The position numbers and the translations under genes are program-made. Of a stretch of DNA of 64,000 nucleotides, positions 11,326 to 24,786 are shown piece after piece (within the stretch, counting starts at the first letter, position 1; every line of letters begins with the position of its first letter). The notes beneath the pieces are model-generated. The model had not been told where the DNA came from, did no database searches, and saw only the letters and a program-made list of their open reading frames with translations. The DNA comes from Takifugu bimaculatus (lineage: Eukaryota > Chordata > Actinopteri > Tetraodontiformes > Tetraodontidae). The stretch is from the NCBI GenBank assembly GCA_004026145.2, contig CP034993.1, positions 12,943,290 to 13,007,289 on the forward strand, in the 5' to 3' direction.

Positions 11326-14300
11326 AACATGAAGACTGTCACTACTGTCTCTTTTGCCAGTTCTGTGAAGCTCGTTTGGAACATGGAACATTTAGACTCT
11401 CGTGTTTATTTACTGCTTCTCCTCCTGCCAAGTTCTACACAGTCTTTTGTGAAGACTGCCAGTTTTTTTAACGGAACAATAAAGGGTGTGATTGATCTTC
11501 TGTCTCGATTTCAAGCTAATATCAATCAGGCTTCAGGGATATTGGGATCAGCTCAGACAGACATTTTTAGAGAAGGATTTGTGTTTGCGAGTCTGATTAT
11601 CTTATACGTACCAGATCCTCTGACAGGACACATCTCGGGGATCTGACCCAGAGCCCAACAACGTCCCGTGTCGCAGCAACACTGCATCTTTGTGTACTGT
11701 CCGTTCAGCTCGCCGGCGCAGCGGCCGTTAGCCAGCGCAGAGAAGCAGGTGCCAACCCGCTGGTCTGAAAGGGAGAGGAGACGCAGGTTTAAGTTAGCAA
11801 GCCAAAAAAGTGCTCGAAACCGGTGCAGAACCAAACCCAGCAACCTCAGACCTCTGCACGGACTCATGCAGGAGCCGCGCCACTTGGTTCCAAAACATAA
11901 TATCAACAAAATCAAAGATTCTGTGTTGGATTACAGTGTTTGTGTGCGGCTGTTGCAGCTAAATTCTGCAACATGTAAACATGTCTGATCAGCTCATACT
12001 TGAGTCCTGGCAAATATTTATGCCAAATTGGAGGAGCTTCCATTTGGATATTCACGTGATGAGTGTTGCTATGACTAACACAAGCAGAACCTCTGAACAC
12101 TTCAGTGCCAGCGGGAGCTGGGGCCAGAGGAGCAGCGCAACATTTAAGAGATCATTTCTTTCAAACTGCACATCATTTAATTGTTATAACTACAATCCAA
12201 TTTATTTGTGAAGTATAGCCTATGTTCTTGTAGTACCGGGCATCTTGTAGTTTAGGGCAAATATACAAACAAAGTTTGCTGTGGTGCAGTTTTTTTGTGT
12301 TGTCCAAGTGCATTTCTGACCTCAACCACAGGGGGCAGTAAAACATCGCTTTTCAGCACGACTGGTGGATCCCTTTTAAACATTTTAAGCACTTTTCCAC
12401 TATTAACACCATATCCCAGGCAGGACAAGGTCACAAATAATCACCACTGTCCACACATATGAGAGCTGGACAGGTCGGGTCAAGTCCCACTGCAGAGACT
12501 GGAGAGGAAGCTTCTTTATGGGCTGGCAGCAGGAAGAGGTTGCCTGGGGTCTCAACTAACTCCAGGAATCTGAAGGGCCTCCAAAAAGGGGGCCTTATTT
12601 GTTACAGTGTTCCAGTTCAGGGTCAATGGAGCAGGAGGGGGGGGACTGGGGCTGAAGGAGCATGTGTGACCGGTAAATGGGGCAGAGAGGGATTTTAATG
12701 GAAAGGAGCAGGAAAAAGGCAGAGGGGGGGTTGGGGGCATGTGTGTTATCTTCCAAAGTGTAAAACATATGTGAGAGAAGTTTGAGCGCTTGTGCAGGCA
12801 AATACTGGGGAAGGGGAGAGGCGGGGTGGGGGGGGGGGGGCACACGTTGATTAACTCTCTAATAAGCTAGCAGTCTGGAATTAATCACTTCCATGTGGCC
12901 CAATTCTTGCCATTTACCGTAGATAGAATGCGAGCCCAGGCCCTGGGTCCAGGCCCGGGTCCAGGTCCGGTACAGTCCAGTTAACGTGATTATACATGAC
13001 GAGTCCTTCCTGCACTTCCAGAACACGCACAGAAATGCACATGCAAACATGCAGAATGTAGAGAAAAGCTAGCAAAGGACAGAGACGCTCCACACGACCA
13101 AGCAGGCTGGGGGGGGGGGGTAATGCTGCTGCCGACTTAAACTGGATCCAGACCCTCACAGGCATATGCTTTCATTTTGGACTGCGTTTTTACAGACTGA
13201 CTGACTGACTGACTGACTGACTGGACAGGTCTTCTCCACGTTTAAAGCATCCAAGGTGTGAAAGAGCATTAGCCTCTGATTATGCCCCCCCCCCCTCCTG
13301 GCAGCTGTTAGCGGTCCAATCCTCCACAGCTGATTATCCGACAGGAGGGCCAAAACACCTCGAGACACAAGGGACGAGCCGCGGGCCAACACCGGACACA
13401 CAGCTCTTACAACAGGAAGAATTCTGAAGTTCATCAGGATAAAAAGGACACAAAGGCGGGACGAGACGTCATGTGACTGGACCCGAACTCATCCGGTCTG
13501 CTTTGGATTCCAGTCCTGTCCACACTGGAAGTGGGACGAGCGATTAAAACAAAAGGACTCGCGGTGGCGGTGGCGGCCACCTGCTGTATTTTCACTCTCC
13601 TTTTTTACGCCCTCCTACCCAGCTGCAGGCTGAGGGGCTGGAACCTATAACTGAAGTAAGCGAAGCCCAGGAAGAAAACGTCAAAGATTGAGGAGAAACA
13701 GGAGGAAACAGGGCAACAGATATGGGAGACACGGAACAAAGAGAAAGGGGAGAGGATGGACGGACGCACAGCAGAGTCAACGCAGAGCCTTTTCCACGCT
13801 TTTTTCCAAGCGAGCTCCGCCAGGATCCAGCTGAAATATGGAGACAGTTGCAGCGTCTCCACAGGGCAAAGACGGAAGGAGGAGGGGGGAATGCAAAATA
13901 TGGACACACATAAAGCCAAACAGATGGAGAGGGTTTAAGGTTTGGGCGAGCGCGGCGCACATTTAGGATGGTCTGCCTCATTTCTGCTCCTCCCTTCAAC
14001 TCTTCCATTTTTTTAGGAACACACAACCTTCACACACTCTCCTTCATAGGTCTGCTTCAACAACCCCCCCCCTCCCCCCAAAAAAATGGAACGCATGGAA
14101 CATGATGGAGGGTAGAGAGCAGAGAGGAGAAAATTCACAATGAAGTCTCTTCTTGAGAGGTCGGGGAGGGGCGCCGACGGGGTCGTCAATGAAACCGGGC
14201 CTGTTCGGCCGTCTGATGATCAAAGCTCTGCGGGCCGGGCTGTCTCATCAAAGCCATGGAAGGAAGCGGGGGAGGGAGCTGGGCGGCTACACGTCAGCGT

Positions 14301-14710
14301 TCTGGGTTCTGGCGGGCCGAGGGAGCACGCGAAACAAGGTCCAAAAACACCAAGCACTCACCCATGCACCTGGAGCCGTCGGTGCTGGAGACGTAGCCTC
14401 GGGGACAGTTGCAAACGTAGCTGCCGGCAGGTGTTGGTGCATTCTCCTCCGTCACACACGCCCGGGATGGTGCTGCACTCGTCAATGTCTGGAGCACACA
14501 GCAGAACACACGTGTCATGGGGTCGCGCGGGCTTCTCCCTCCTGTTGCGTTTCAATGGCAGTTCCCACCGTGGGTGTAATAAACCAGACAGGTTAGCTGC
14601 ATCATCTGTGGTTTTTAGGATGCGTCACTCTTATTTTTCTTACATATACGTAATTACAGCACCACTTTGGGCCATAATGACTGCATTAGTGCAGACGTGG
14701 CCAGGCGGTA

Positions 14711-14744
<34 letters not shown>

Positions 14745-17700
14745 ACCTGTGCCCTTTCATTGACAAAGTGGTGGGTGTGTTCGTGTTTGTCTTTGTAGGG
14801 GCGGACACATCGGTGAGGATGTGCGAAGCTGCAGCTGCTTCGGGAATCTGAGGAAGCGTTCTTCTCCTGCTGACTCACGTCTGAGGGCAGGAGGCTGGAA
14901 AAAGCTGGCCAGATAAACACCTGTGTGTGTGTGCGTGTGTGTGTGTGTGTGTGTGTGAGAGGGAGAGGGGGACACGTGAATAAATGCCCTTGCCACCCGC
15001 TAACGTTTGTGCAGCTGAACAGAAACACTCGGCTAACAAGTGTCATGTCACCTTCCATGGTCGGGTAATGAGAAAGTCTGAGGATGCTGCGACTGTTTCT
15101 TTGTTCAACACTAACAGCTGGTTTCAACCCAAACGACTGTATTTATGGAAGGAAAATGGAAGGAGACGGAGAAAAAGGAGGAGGGGGCCTGTTAAGGACA
15201 GCCTGGGCTGCATGGAACCAGGTGCCTTTTGCCCAGAGTGACATCTTAAGTGCAGCCGATCCTTAACTAAGCTCCGCCAAGTTCACCGTGAAAGCTTTCA
15301 GTCAGCCGTTTCCCTGGAAACGGCCTCCTGAGGACGGTCCGCTCTGATTGTTAGTGAGATTTCGCTAAACGCGGGTTTCCTGTCGGTCTGTGCCAGGCAC
15401 ACAACCGCTGCTGCTCCGGGTTTCGCTGATTTGCATACAGGTTTGTTGGACGAAGGCCGGAGAGAAAAAAAACATGTTTTTCTCCATAAAAAATCAACAA
15501 CTTAAGAGCTTCCAAACATGTTTGATGCCCTTTAACAGTGGGCCAGTTGCCAGGGACCAGTTTTACTTGGTGTCCTGGATCTAAAATATCACCAGATGGT
15601 GTTTTCTTTTGAACCTCTTCCCACGTCTCTCCAGATCCGGTGGTGGCGTTCGCCCAGAAGCCCCGATGACGTCTCCCTGCATCAGCTCCGACACAAATCA
15701 CATTGATGTTTGTCACGATAACCGAACCAGACGAGCACAGAGGCTCTCCGTCCGGGCTCTAAGCAGCCCGTAGACGTGTGGTCCTTCAGGGGAACCGATT
15801 TCTCTGACTAAGACCACGGCGGCTCTGGTCCAGGGAGGGACGCTTCCTGCCTGGATAACCTGAATGCCACGATGGTTTAACTCCAATTGTCACTTTCTAC
15901 GTGCACGTGCAGGCCCAAACGTCTAAACTCAGAGTGTGTCCTTAAATTTTAAACACCTTCCCCCGGGATTTGTCAGCTGATCCCAGTAAATCCATTGTTA
16001 TCGCAAAGTGCACGCCATGATGGGTCCCACACGGCCAAAACCACGTGCCAAATTCAAGAAAATTGACTGCAGGAAATATTCTCTCCAATCTGGTTTCAGT
16101 TATATCCGTCATTAGCTCATGCAGATTGTTTCATTTGAACTGTTTATGTCGTCTTCTTAGATCAGACTTGAAAAGCTTCATAAATCTTCATTTGTCTTCG
16201 CTCTGATGGGAAGTGTACTGGAAACTGTCGATTTCAAGGGTCACTGGGGGGCTGGAGACCATCCCAGCCATCACTGGGAGAGAGGTAGGAATACACCCAG
16301 GACAGGTCACCAGCCCATCACAGGACAAATGCACACACACACACATTCACACCAAGGAGCAATTCAGGGTCCCCAATCAAATTGATGCATTTTGGGGACA
16401 CTGGAGAAAAACCCACACAGGCACTGGGAGAACATAAAAGCTCCACAGAGCAAAGGCCAGACCTGAAATTGAATCCACACCTTCCTTGCCATAGTGGAAT
16501 GTGTATTTATCCAGACCTTCTTGAACTCACCTTCACACTTGTGGCTGGTGTCGCTTTGTCGGTGGCCGGCGGGACATTTACACTCAGTAGGACCCAACAG
16601 TGTTGATGCAGTTGCCTCCTGCGCAAAGACCCGGCACAGCCTGGCATTCATCCACATCTACCATGGGAAGGAAAAAGTATGAAATTAGGGGATTACTGAC
16701 ACCTACAGAGTTAAAATTAGGCCTCCAACTAACTAAACACACATTCAGAGCGATGCAGTTTCTGCTTTTCTGTGTGAGCTGCGTCTTGGCGCCGGTTCTA
16801 ATGCGTAAGATCCTTTCCCAGAAAGACCCTTGTTTCAACAGAAAATGGGTTTTCGAAGTGTACATTTTTCCCACAGGGAATGAGTCATTTTTCCCAGTAT
16901 TTTGGACCTGGCACTTGGGAGGGTGCTCACCAGCAGCAGGTTTACGTGACGCGTGAGCGTGGACTCAGCAGGCAGCATAAACACCATCTGATGGCGGGAG
17001 GAGGAGTCTGGACTTTGCGATTCTGGGTCAGGTGAACTTGGATCTGAACAAGCCCGTGAGCACTTCTGGATGCGGCGCATGAGAGGAGATGACTGGGCTC
17101 ATTTAGCCAAGGTAACGACCTCCACATGTGTCCCATATTGATGTAGGCTTATTGCCAGTCGTAGGTTATTCCAGATTATTATGGTAGTTATTAGAGAGGG
17201 TCTGTGTGTGTGTGTGGAGGAGGGGAAGGAATGTTAATAAAAGAAGATCGTATTTCACTTGTTTATCTTATATAATCTTACTCTTTTTGATCTATTCTGC
17301 CAGAGGGACGGGATTGAGATGCCCAGTACGGACCGGCAGGTGTGCGCAGCATGATGAGCAGCAAGAGTCCAGCTAGTCTGGCACACTAACCCGGACTTGT
17401 TTTACAAGAAAATTGGCATTTTAAATCGTGACATTCCACTCGTCTGACCTTGACAAGCTCCGGTGCGGATGTTGGGGATGAACCCCCGCCTGCAGGGGTG
17501 CGGCTGGGCGGGGCACTGCTCGCAGGGGTGTCCCCAGGCCCGGCCGATGGTGGCGCAGCAGAGGGTTTTGGTGCAGATGATGCCGCTGAGTTGGCCCTGG
17601 CACATCTGGTTGTTGACCTGAGTGAAACACGGCCCGGTCCGGTAGTCTGTGCGGGGAAAGAGGCACGAATACACCATTAGGTCATGGAAAATACATTTCC

Positions 17701-19359
17701 CACAATGCATAAGGCCATATGAGGTGACGTGACACCGCTTGTGTCACCTAAAGACGTCCTCCCTGCAGTTAACTCTCCCTCTTTTCTTGTGCGAACAACA
17801 ACAAACGGAGATACAGATGTGGAAACACAATGGCACAACATGAGAGGATGATGTGAGGAGACTCAACGGGCTTTTAATCACGTCGTCACAGTTCCGGTGT
17901 TTGTGTTTAGTCTTTGGAGCAGCAGTCGCCATAAAACGAGTGTTTACAAGTAGCCGATTTTTTACGAGGGCTTTAGAAGTATGATTTGAGTGTTGGTAGC
18001 AGCATAAATCAGGACCAGGATCTAATCAGGATGTGAGACTTGTTTATTAGAACTGTGTGTACTGAGCTACAAAACTGGATTTGTTTTTCACCATGGATCG
18101 AACAACACGACTGGAATGTCTGCTATGCTCCGTCCTAACAGCTAACCAGCTGTGTGCGAATTCCCACACGGTCATGGTCGGAACAATGATGGGTTCTGAA
18201 CTCGTCCGTTGACTAACTTCCACTGTGACATTGGACCATCTCAAAAGAGCGTCGAGCTGGTAGCCCGAGTCCTCAAACCCCCCGTTAAATCTCAAACTGG
18301 CCACTAGCATCACGCTCAAATCCACTGACTTGGGCAATCCGTAAAACCCCATTTAGGACTGAGGGTCCCTGCCAGAGGTTTAACAGATAACATTCTGACA
18401 GAACCCACTAAATGTGAGCGCTCAGCTTGGCTTGTTTAGTTTCTTAAAGTTCCTAATGGAGAAAAGTCAGTTGGGATCATCCGGCAGCGGCAGCAGCAAA
18501 AAAAGAGAAGGCGAGAGTAGCATCCAAGGTCCACGGAGTATACATGTGCGCTGAATTAAACAGACATGCATACACATGCTTTCTCAAGCAGGGCTCTGTC
18601 TTTTTCCACACACGTGCATCCACAAGAATGCGCAGTACGCGGAGAGCACAGGCATCCAGCCGGCCCGACCCGAGCAACAGCAACAGCCATGCTCGAAAGC
18701 GACCGTCACCGTCTGCAGCCGGCGGTTTCATTGATCATCTCATATTGTTGTGAATGGAATCTCTTTCCCCTCCGGCACCGGGATATTTTTATTCTCTTAT
18801 TACTGCCTGTGGCCCCTTGCCAGGGACCACCTAGTCGTCCTGACCTCTCACCCAGATCACGGCGGAGGCTGGGGAGCTCGTATTGGGCTGTGCTAACGGG
18901 ATGTGATGTCTGGTAGCCGAGCCAAATACGAATTTAAAAAAATCTGGCTTTACAAAAGACCGGGACAATTAGGCTTTGCACCGATGAAAGGTGGATTAAA
19001 ATAGGATTAATACAGAAAAAGCTGAGGTGAGAAAATATTTAAGCCCGTCTGGAACTCTGAGCTGCCTGGGAAACCATTTTTCCATCAAGCCCGTCCAGCT
19101 GTGGGACGACAGGACTGGACGATGACCTGAACAGTAGACTGGGCGAAAAAACTATGGCCCAACCACTTTGGATTCATTAATAACTGCTGAAATATTTTTT
19201 AAACTGCCAGATGTGTATGTGTGTGTGTGGGGGGGGGGGGGGGGAGGAGGAGGTGTCTGTGTAAGATAAGACCCTTAAAATATGAGAGGATCACACTGAA
19301 ACTGAGCCGTCATTATTCCTGCATGGTTTTCTGTGACAAGAGGTCAGCAGGTCAAATGA

Positions 19360-19413
<54 letters not shown>

Positions 19414-19921
19414 GTGTGTGTCTTGGGGGCGTGAAGCCTCTAGACTTTATTCAGCTGGAAGATTTGCTCAGAGACTAAACGTCATGCTGTTACTTACCTG
19501 TTAAAAAATCCTGTGTGTGTGTGTGTGTGTGCGTGCGTGTGTGTGTGTGCGCGTGTGTGCAGACCCAGCACATGCACATGTCTGGCCCCTCTTGCGGAAT
19601 CTCTGATTACATCGAGCATGTGCGTGCGTGCGTGCGTGCGTGTGTGTGTGTCGCGCGTGTTTCCTGCAAATGTGGATACAAATAAATCATTTTAATGTGT
19701 TGCCTTGTTTGTTTTGGTGTGTTTATCTTCATCACGCTGAACCAAAATAGCCTACTTTAGTCTTATCAGAACTTTTATCAGCCTGAAATCTCCGGGTCGT
19801 TCCTCGGGGTCTGTGATCATTTTGTGTTTCACGCACTCAAAGCAGGCACCTAAACGCACCACAGCAGAAACAACTGTGGGAGAATTGTAGCGTTGGAGAA
19901 AAGATGGTCTACCAGCATCAA

Positions 19922-19954
<33 letters not shown>

Positions 19955-22900
19955 CGTGTGTGTGTGTGTGCTTGCGTGTATAAAAGCAGCTACATCGTTC
20001 ACGTCACACATGGGAAATCTGCGGAAAGCAGCTTGAAAAGTGCATTTGCTGACTGTGACGTCCTCGTTGCTGCAGATTACAAACGTCGTCTTTCTTTTCG
20101 CAGCTATTTTTATGTTTTGTTATGTGTTTTCCCATCGTCACGCCGCCGTCCAGCAGCGGGACAGGACTCCCGACGAGTCACACTCCAGGCTCCATCAACA
20201 GCTGCCACTCCAGGGACGTGTTACTTACTCGGTGAGACAGAGTTCTTTTTTAAGTGCGGCCAGAGCGAACCTGTCCCGTTTCTCACATCCATCAAAGAGC
20301 CCGAGAAGCTCCTCAGACATGGACTGTGGGGGCTCCAGGCCGCGGTGAATAATGGCCTCGTCTCTTTGGTTGTTTACAAGAGAAATCATTAAACTTTCGC
20401 TCCCATGTGAAAACTCTACAAAGGGCCAGAGGGAAGTGATGCCTAAGGTGAGAGTCAAACCCAATTATTTTTTTAATGATTTGTTCAACACGGCATCTGT
20501 AAAGATTTATTCCTTCCTTTGTCGATTAATCGCTCATTATGTGTCTTTTATTAGCACAACAAGAGTCAAAGCCGTCCAAATTCTATCTGGACCAGAAAGC
20601 TCTGGTGTTATCCAATAAACCTGATATTTTTGTTTTGGGGAGGAAATCAGAATTTAGAAACCAAAAGAGAAGCGAGAACAACACTTATAAAAAGGCCCTG
20701 AACCCACAACCTTCTTGCCATGAGGCTAACCTGCCAACTAGCTAATAGCGTTCGCCATCTGCCCCCCAGACAACTGAGCTGAGGATCACTTGGGACGCAC
20801 AAATCTGTCCACCATAATCGAGTCATGAGGTGCAGGTAGAGGCCAAGAGGAGGAGAGCCAGGCAGTTCTGTGGCCTGAGATCTGGTGGCTGCGGACGCCG
20901 GATGAGAGGTCCGAGTCAGACTGTCGTCAGTGCAGAGCGCAGCAGGTCCATGTTTTTGTGCTGCTGAGGCCAAGTTCTGATTCTACTATCCATGTGACTC
21001 AGACCAGGGGGGGGGCTCGGTGTGTTCTGTCGCTCATCTTTGTCAGGAATGCTCTTCTGGTTAACGGGAACGCCGTTCATGCTCCCAGAACTTCTGCTAA
21101 TTGGCTGTTTTCTCTTTTTTGGACAATTCTGGGTAAACCTGATGTCACCACTACTGCTGCTTTTCTTGCATTAATAAAACACCGACACGGATGTTGACAG
21201 CAGAAATTGAGTTGCAAAACACGGTAATCAAAGAACTATCTGTATGAGTAACTCTGTGGTCATACTTTCACTGCCTGATTAATCAGAGTTTACTGGATTT
21301 ATTGTCTCTGAATCACGCAACAAAAACGGCTGTCATAACAACAGGAACCCTCTCCTGGGGTTCAGTGTGGACGATGAGTAAGAGAACGTTCCACAATAAT
21401 TAAACCCAACTTGTTTGGTTTGTGTTCAAAGCGAAGGATAGAAACACGTATGGAAGCCCCTCCCCCTCCCCCTCTTTCTGCCACCACGAGCCAACAAACA
21501 GACCTTTCTACCTGCAGGTCGCCATTTCTCCAACACGGTGTTGGTACCTCCCTCCACCAAGCCTTGTGTACACAGCTGGGGAGACTATTTTCATTTTCAC
21601 CTCCCCTGACACCCCCCCTTTCCCTCCCAAACCCCCACCGACCTCCTTACTTTCCCTCTAATCAGGAAAAGTCCACGAGCGCTCCACAATGGAAGTCTAT
21701 TCAGTCAGTTCCTGTGGGAACGCCAGGTTAATTACACTTGTGATTGGGGAGGGGGGGGGGATTTCTCACCTGATGGGAACCTACAAAGACCTGCCCCCAG
21801 CGCAGGTCCGTGTAAAAGCTATAGAACGTTATGAGATCTGGTGACAACAGACCATAAACTGGGTGGAAGGGGCGGATCATGATACATCTGAGGGTTTAAA
21901 ATCCTGAATACGATAAAAAGCCGACGTTTGCAATAGTCCATCCTCCACAGAACTCTACCAGCTTCTTCCGACGCCCACGGGGTGCAGCCTTCCCATCAGG
22001 GCTGAGGACACAAACACCCACTGTCTGTCTGACAGACGCTACCGTATCTGCGTTAGCGGCGTCTGAACGCTCAGGAAGTGCTGAAGTCATGAACTGTCTG
22101 GCCTGACAAGGAACAGACAGGAGGAAGCTTTAACTGGTTCCACAGATCTTCTGTCTGGGGACGAGCGCCCCCACACCCGAACCGGTTCAGGATGGACGTT
22201 TCCAACCGCGATAAAGTCCACCGCCGGTGACGCTAGCACTCGTTTTAGACGTATGAGCAGAGTAAGGCGAACACGTAACCCGTCTCACCTCTCTCGCACT
22301 GCGGGCCAGTGAAACCGTAGACGCAGGCGCATCTGTTGGGTCCGATGCAGCGGCCGCCGTTCTGACAGCCGTTCTCACACACCGCTAAAGGAGACAGAGG
22401 ACAGAGGAAGAGTCAGTCCCTTCGGATTCAGTTTGGCTAAATGTGACAGGAAGTTAGCAAAACGTGTCGGACGTAGGTGGAGTTTTCCTCGCAGGCGGGT
22501 TAAAAAGACACACAGGTGTGAAGCACTCACGTTGTCCACAGTGGCTGCCTGTGTAGCCCTTTGGACACGTGCACGAGTCCTCGGCACAGCTGCCTCCGTT
22601 CATGCACCTGATGTTGCAGGACTGAACTGTGGGTGAAGAAGAACACAGGAAGGCGAAAAGACGGGTTAAGTGAGTAAAAACGGGGGCCCAAACGCAGCTT
22701 CTCACACTAATTGTGCTTCCTGGCAGAGCGGCGGCGTTCTGCTGAGCTCACGTTTCGCCAAACACGGGAGGAGATCAACAGAGCATGAACACTGGGTGGT
22801 TTCTCACTGTTTCCACACGTCAGCCTCTCTCTCCCAACATCAGGAGGACATTTCATTGTTAGTCTTTTATTTTCTCTTCCTTCCAGCTCTTTCAGTTGGT

Positions 22901-24724
22901 GTCTGAACAGAAAACGCGGTTCTGGCGTGCGGTTCAGAGGAAATGACTGAGTCTCCCTGCAGCCCGGCCGTCCCAATAAGACTCTCAGAATTTACACACT
23001 GGCCCACAGGAGCCTCTGTGATCCCCCCCCCTCCCCCGACCCGGCACACAGACAAAATAAAAAAGGACTTTTGTGAGTCATGATGAGCGGATTAAGCGGC
23101 ATTTTTATTGCCATCTCCTGCTCCTCCTCACACGGGCTTCCAGTCACACGGGATAGCGAGCGCACGTTTAGCATAAACCCACGCTGGCTTCAAGGTGCAA
23201 TTCACTGTTAGCGGAGCCAAACCTGTCACGGTTGTTTAGGACGGTTCTCCGCTCCTCTGGAACAGTTCTCGCCGTGCACCCGTGTGCACTGAGGTGTGCG
23301 TCACGTGAGCCTACGTCAGCCAAAACAGCCTCGCTTTAGGTGGGGGGATGATCGGACCGGTTAATGTTCCCTCCCTTCACTCAAGTCACCCGTTTGTGGA
23401 AAGTTACGTGTGTGTGTGTTGGGGACGGGGCCGGGGGGGGGGGGGGTAGAGGCCCCACACTGCACCTCTGTGCTCTTGTCGTCACATCTGGGTGTTTTTT
23501 ACGAGGGCCTGCGAAACACAGGAAGTCCAAACTCTGTGTTTTACAGGTGTTTGCGTGAGCGCACGTATGTCTGATGGAAAACCGAGCGGCTTTCCAGCCG
23601 CGCTCGAGCCGGATTCACCCGCTCCTCTCGGACCGGCTGGGCTCCAAGCGCGTGGTTGGTGTAGGGAAACTGACCCCGGTGAACCAGTCAGACATCAAGA
23701 TTTCACACATATTCACCAGATTATCGACTTTTACAGCTTGTTTGGGACTGCGACAGCAACTCAGGGCTGACATAGTCCCCTAAATAAAAGGCTCCTCTCG
23801 ACTCTCCCAGGACTCAGGATCCCACTCCATCGGCCCAGAGACAGCTGTCTAAGATGGGAACGCAGTAGTAATGATGCAGTAATTATTGTTATGGGGAGAA
23901 GGCGGCCGTAAAGGAGGCCCTATATGGTCCTGGGCACAGCTGCCGCCCCCCCAGCAGCCAGCGGCTTCATTACAGAGGTGACTTCCAAGCCTGAGGAACT
24001 GACATCTGGGAACTGACATGTCACAACTCCGGGTTATCGGCGCAACGTGACTCACGTTTACTGTCAACATGGTGTCACGGCCTTACCGGGTTTTTCCATC
24101 CGAGGCCTGGATGATGGGAAGGGAGAGCTCGTCCCAAATGTGCGGGCGTTTTAATGAAATCAGCGTGCGTGCGAGAAGAGTCTGTTCTTAAAACGAACGC
24201 ATCGGACTAATTAAGGCGGTATATTGGCGGGGTTGGTTTTTTTTTTTGTTTTGTTGTTTGTTTCCATCGACACAAATGATCTCACGACTGCTCTGTCGGG
24301 AGTTAGTCCCTCTATGACATCACAGCGTTCGGCTCCTGATGAGCGTGTGGGTCAGGTCATTAAGCTGTTTGACCTCTGACCTCAATGAAAGCGCACCAGC
24401 GCTCCTACATTTCCCCTTCACCAATCACATGCCAATAAACCCGTCTCTGCTTGTGCAGCAAGTCCAGCGGCGTGCTGGCTTCCCTCTCCGCCCCCCCACC
24501 CCCTAACGAGGGTCGGGAGGCGCACGAGTCCAGTCCCCAACTGCTAACGTTCCTCGCTCAAGTTTCTCCAGAGGACGGCCTCGGCAGGAGATCTGTGTGA
24601 ATCCTGCCATATAGATCCCTCAGTGTTTCCTCTGAGCTCCACCCTTGTGCCCTACCTCTGGGGGGGGGGGTCATCCTTTCCTCTGACTGGAACAGATCCT
24701 GTTTTACAGCTATCTGATGATAAG

Positions 24725-24786
<62 letters not shown>

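Larger units (their letters stand above)
10313..11764 (-). other. fbn2: fibrillin exons 9-10: TB1 domain and Gly-rich region
   Basis: Exon 9 (11612-11764) encodes the first TB module (DQRVGTCFSALANGRC, KMQCCCDTGRCW). Exon 10 (10313-10621, 309 bp) begins EFRRLC, the last part of TB1, then a Pro/Asn stretch and a long run of Gly and Asn with Phe every seven residues (GGFGGNG repeated), ending NLHI. In fibrillin-2 this position holds a Gly-rich segment, in fibrillin-1 a Pro-rich one; it is thought to act as a flexible hinge. The repeat has a 21-bp DNA period and is likely length-variable. Confidence 0.9.
14489..16530 (-). other. fibrillin intron 7
   Basis: A 2-kb intron with two (TG)n tracts (14712-14743, 14922-14957) and a teleost dispersed repeat at its upstream end (16225-16470). 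No further exon is seen. Confidence 0.6.
17647..22288 (-). other. fibrillin intron 5
   Basis: A 4.6-kb intron between exons 5 and 6. It contains a cluster of TG/TGCG tracts (19361-19421, 19512-19560, 19621-19651, 19922-19971), a poly-G run at about 19229-19242 and a repeat fragment at 20685-20755. No exon or RNA gene is supported. Confidence 0.6.
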
